Under the pieces are notes generated by a model. It saw only the letters and a list, made by a program, of their open reading frames with translations, did not search any database and was not told where the DNA came from. Positions 62,763 through 64,000 of a DNA stretch of 64,000 nucleotides are shown piece by piece. Origin of the DNA: an uncultured Peptoniphilus sp. GTDB lineage: Bacteria > Bacillota > Clostridia > Tissierellales > Peptoniphilaceae. Numbering within the stretch: position 1 is the stretch's first letter; the number at the start of each line of letters is the position of its first letter. The translations under genes and the position numbers were made by a program. The stretch spans positions 94,125-158,124 of the forward strand of contig NZ_CALUAA010000003.1 of NCBI RefSeq assembly GCF_943913915.1. The letters are read 5' to 3'.

Positions 62763-63923
62763 ATGGAAAAAATCATTAAAGACTTACCGGAAATTTTCGA
62801 CGAATTTGCAGACGCGAGAAAAACCGGCTTCATGAATGTTAAAAAGATTAAAGATCAAGACATTCCCGTCGTAGGTACATACTGCACTTACTTCCCTCAA
62901 GAGATCGCTAACGCTATGGGTCTTGCAACCGTAGGCCTTTGTTCCACGAGTGACGAAACCATTGCCGAAGCGGAAAAAGATCTTCCCAAAAACCTCTGCC
63001 CCCTTATTAAATCCAGCTACGGCTTCGGCAAAACCGACAAATGCCCGTACTTCCACTTCTCCGACGTGGTCATCGGCGAAACCACCTGCGACGGCAAGAA
63101 GAAAATGTACGAAATGATGAGCGATTTTAAAGATGTCTACGTTATGGAACTCCCCAACACCCAATCCGCAAATGCTCGCGAACTCTGGAAAAAAGAAGTT
63201 TATAAAGTAGCCGACTTCTTAGCTGAACGCTTCGACACCGAACTCACTTACGAAAACCTTAAAAAAGCCATTGAAATGACCAACGACATTCGTCGCGCAC
63301 GTCAAGAGCTTTGTGAGGTAATGGAAAACGACCCGACGCCTATCGACGGATTCGACCTTCACTCCGTATTAAACTCCAACTTCTATAACTTCAATAAAGA
63401 AGCCATCCCCGGAGAATTAGATGAGCTTAAAGAAAAGATCATGAATGAATATGATCCCTCCGAGCGTGAAAAGAAACCGAGAATCTTAATTACCGGTTGC
63501 CCCTCCGGCGGCGCACCGCAAAAAGTAATTAAAGCTCTGGAAGATAACGGCGCTGTCGTCGTAAGTTTCGAAAACTGTATCGGCGAAAAACAATCCCAAT
63601 ACTTCGTCGACGACAGCGGCGAAACCCTAGACGACTTAATCGACGCACTCTCCAACCGCTATATTAACATCGGTTGCTCCGTTATGACGCCGAATCCGAA
63701 CCGCTTCGAACTTTTAAGCTACCTTATGGACAAATACAAAGTCGACGGCGTAGTGGAAATCGTCTTAACCGCCTGCCACACCTACAATATCGAATCCTCC
63801 GCGATTCAAAAGTTCTGCAACGAAGAAAAAGGCGTGCCCTATCTTGCAGTGGAAACCGACTACTCCCAAGCAGATGTCGGCCAACTCAATACCCGTTTAA
63901 CTGCATTCGTCGAAATGCTGTAA
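62763..63923 (+). CDS. Double-cubane cluster protein / 2-hydroxyacyl-CoA dehydratase-family protein
   Basis: 386 residues, HgdB/YjiM type. Cysteines at 41, 60, 79, 94, 109, 246, 272, 305 and 338 include those placed like the cluster ligands of double-cubane proteins (GTYCTYFP, LTACHTYNIE). A single-subunit dehydratase-like protein with its activator, and with no second dehydratase subunit or CoA genes nearby, fits the DCCP/DCCPR group better than a true dehydratase. DCCPs reduce small molecules such as acetylene in vitro; the natural substrate is not known. ATG 62763 follows TAGGAGG. Confidence 0.88.
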   Translation: MEKIIKDLPEIFDEFADARKTGFMNVKKIKDQDIPVVGTYCTYFPQEIANAMGLATVGLCSTSDETIAEAEKDLPKNLCPLIKSSYGFGKTDKCPYFHFSDVVIGETTCDGKKKMYEMMSDFKDVYVMELPNTQSANARELWKKEVYKVADFLAERFDTELTYENLKKAIEMTNDIRRARQELCEVMENDPTPIDGFDLHSVLNSNFYNFNKEAIPGELDELKEKIMNEYDPSEREKKPRILITGCPSGGAPQKVIKALEDNGAVVVSFENCIGEKQSQYFVDDSGETLDDLIDALSNRYINIGCSVMTPNPNRFELLSYLMDKYKVDGVVEIVLTACHTYNIESSAIQKFCNEEKGVPYLAVETDYSQADVGQLNTRLTAFVEML

Positions 63924-63937
63924 ACACAATAAAAAGA

Positions 63938-63995
63938 GACCTCCTATTTGCACTGACCCCCAAAAGTTGGACTTAAAAACCAACTTAAGGAGGTC
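63938..63995 (+). promoter_or_regulatory. Hairpin spanning the IS end and covering a ribosome site
   Basis: GACCTCCT (63938-63945) pairs with AGGAGGTC (63988-63995), and AAGTTGG (63964-63970) with CCAACTT (63980-63986) inside it. The AAGGAGG would be the ribosome site of a transposase gene starting just past the window edge. Outside transcripts would carry the fold and hide the site. Confidence 0.5.
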
Positions 63996-64000
63996 AGTTT
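63949..64000 (+). mobile_element. Left end of a second IS3-family element, cut by the window edge
   Basis: TGCACTGACCCC then AAAGTTGGACTT matches the terminal repeat at 8194-8214. A ribosome site AAGGAGG at 63987-63993 faces outward at the window edge, so the transposase should start at about 64001 on the plus strand. Only about 52 bases are visible. Confidence 0.82.

Noticed and set aside
8194..64000. Two IS3-family ends in opposite orientation as a composite transposon of about 55 kb
   Set aside because: The span holds core genes (metK, lysS, greA, murJ) and the left element is dead. The pair might allow inversion by recombination, but not transposition of the whole.
1..64000. CRISPR arrays, tRNA and rRNA genes
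   Set aside because: Reading both strands gave no regular repeat-spacer pattern, no tRNA cloverleaf with CCA context, and no rRNA signature.

Overview
The window looks like the chromosome of an anaerobic, butyrate-forming member of the Bacillota, most likely in or near the Peptoniphilaceae (Tissierellia). The signs are: anaerobic thiamine synthesis through radical-SAM ThiH, butyryl/acetyl-CoA CoA-transferases, ECF vitamin transporters, long-form HPF, a VanRS-type two-component pair, an SLH-domain surface protein, and a double-cubane-type 2-hydroxyacyl-CoA dehydratase system. The genus is inference. No rRNA, tRNA or CRISPR array was seen.

Layout. (1) 1-8173: thiamine pyrophosphate synthesis in two runs, thiS-F-G-H-E with a flavodoxin-ferredoxin gene behind a terminator leader, then thiM-E-D-C behind a TPP riboswitch. 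(2) 8194-22360: an AT-richer island of mobile DNA. It holds a broken IS3-family element, three decayed large serine recombinases, an intact ECF/AraC/ABC transporter cassette of the type linked to metallophore uptake, a dead Eco57I-like methylase, and a frameshifted ICE-type gene. (3) 22453-31642: core genes (class A PBP, P1 peptidase, PanT-like ECF S-component with coaX, dus, greA, lysS, nitrilase-family amidase). (4) 31860-38286: a large repeat-containing SLH surface protein and two paralogous CoA-transferases. (5) 38295-44990: SAM riboswitch-metK, recD2, comFC, and an MBOAT/SGNH O-acetylation pair. (6) 45118-50510: sigma/anti-sigma pair, phzF, yihY and a two-component system. (7) 50563-57788: hpf, then envelope genes (aromatic acid exporter family, unknown 555-aa protein, stalk-domain protein, NodB deacetylase, MurJ). 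(8) 57817-60461: a MoxR/VWA pair. (9) 60612-63923: cysteine desulfurase, DUF3343, dehydratase activator and double-cubane protein. A second IS3-family end is cut by the window edge.

How it works together. The thi genes cover the thiazole and pyrimidine branches and their coupling; the final ThiP kinase is not in this window. The ferredoxin beside thiH may feed electrons to ThiH and ThiC. The last operon joins a persulfide donor and a putative Se/S carrier to an ATP-driven low-potential iron-sulfur redox pair, and is the least described system here. In the island only the transporter cassette keeps all frames open; nearly everything around it is broken, which suggests selection for the cargo after the vehicle died.
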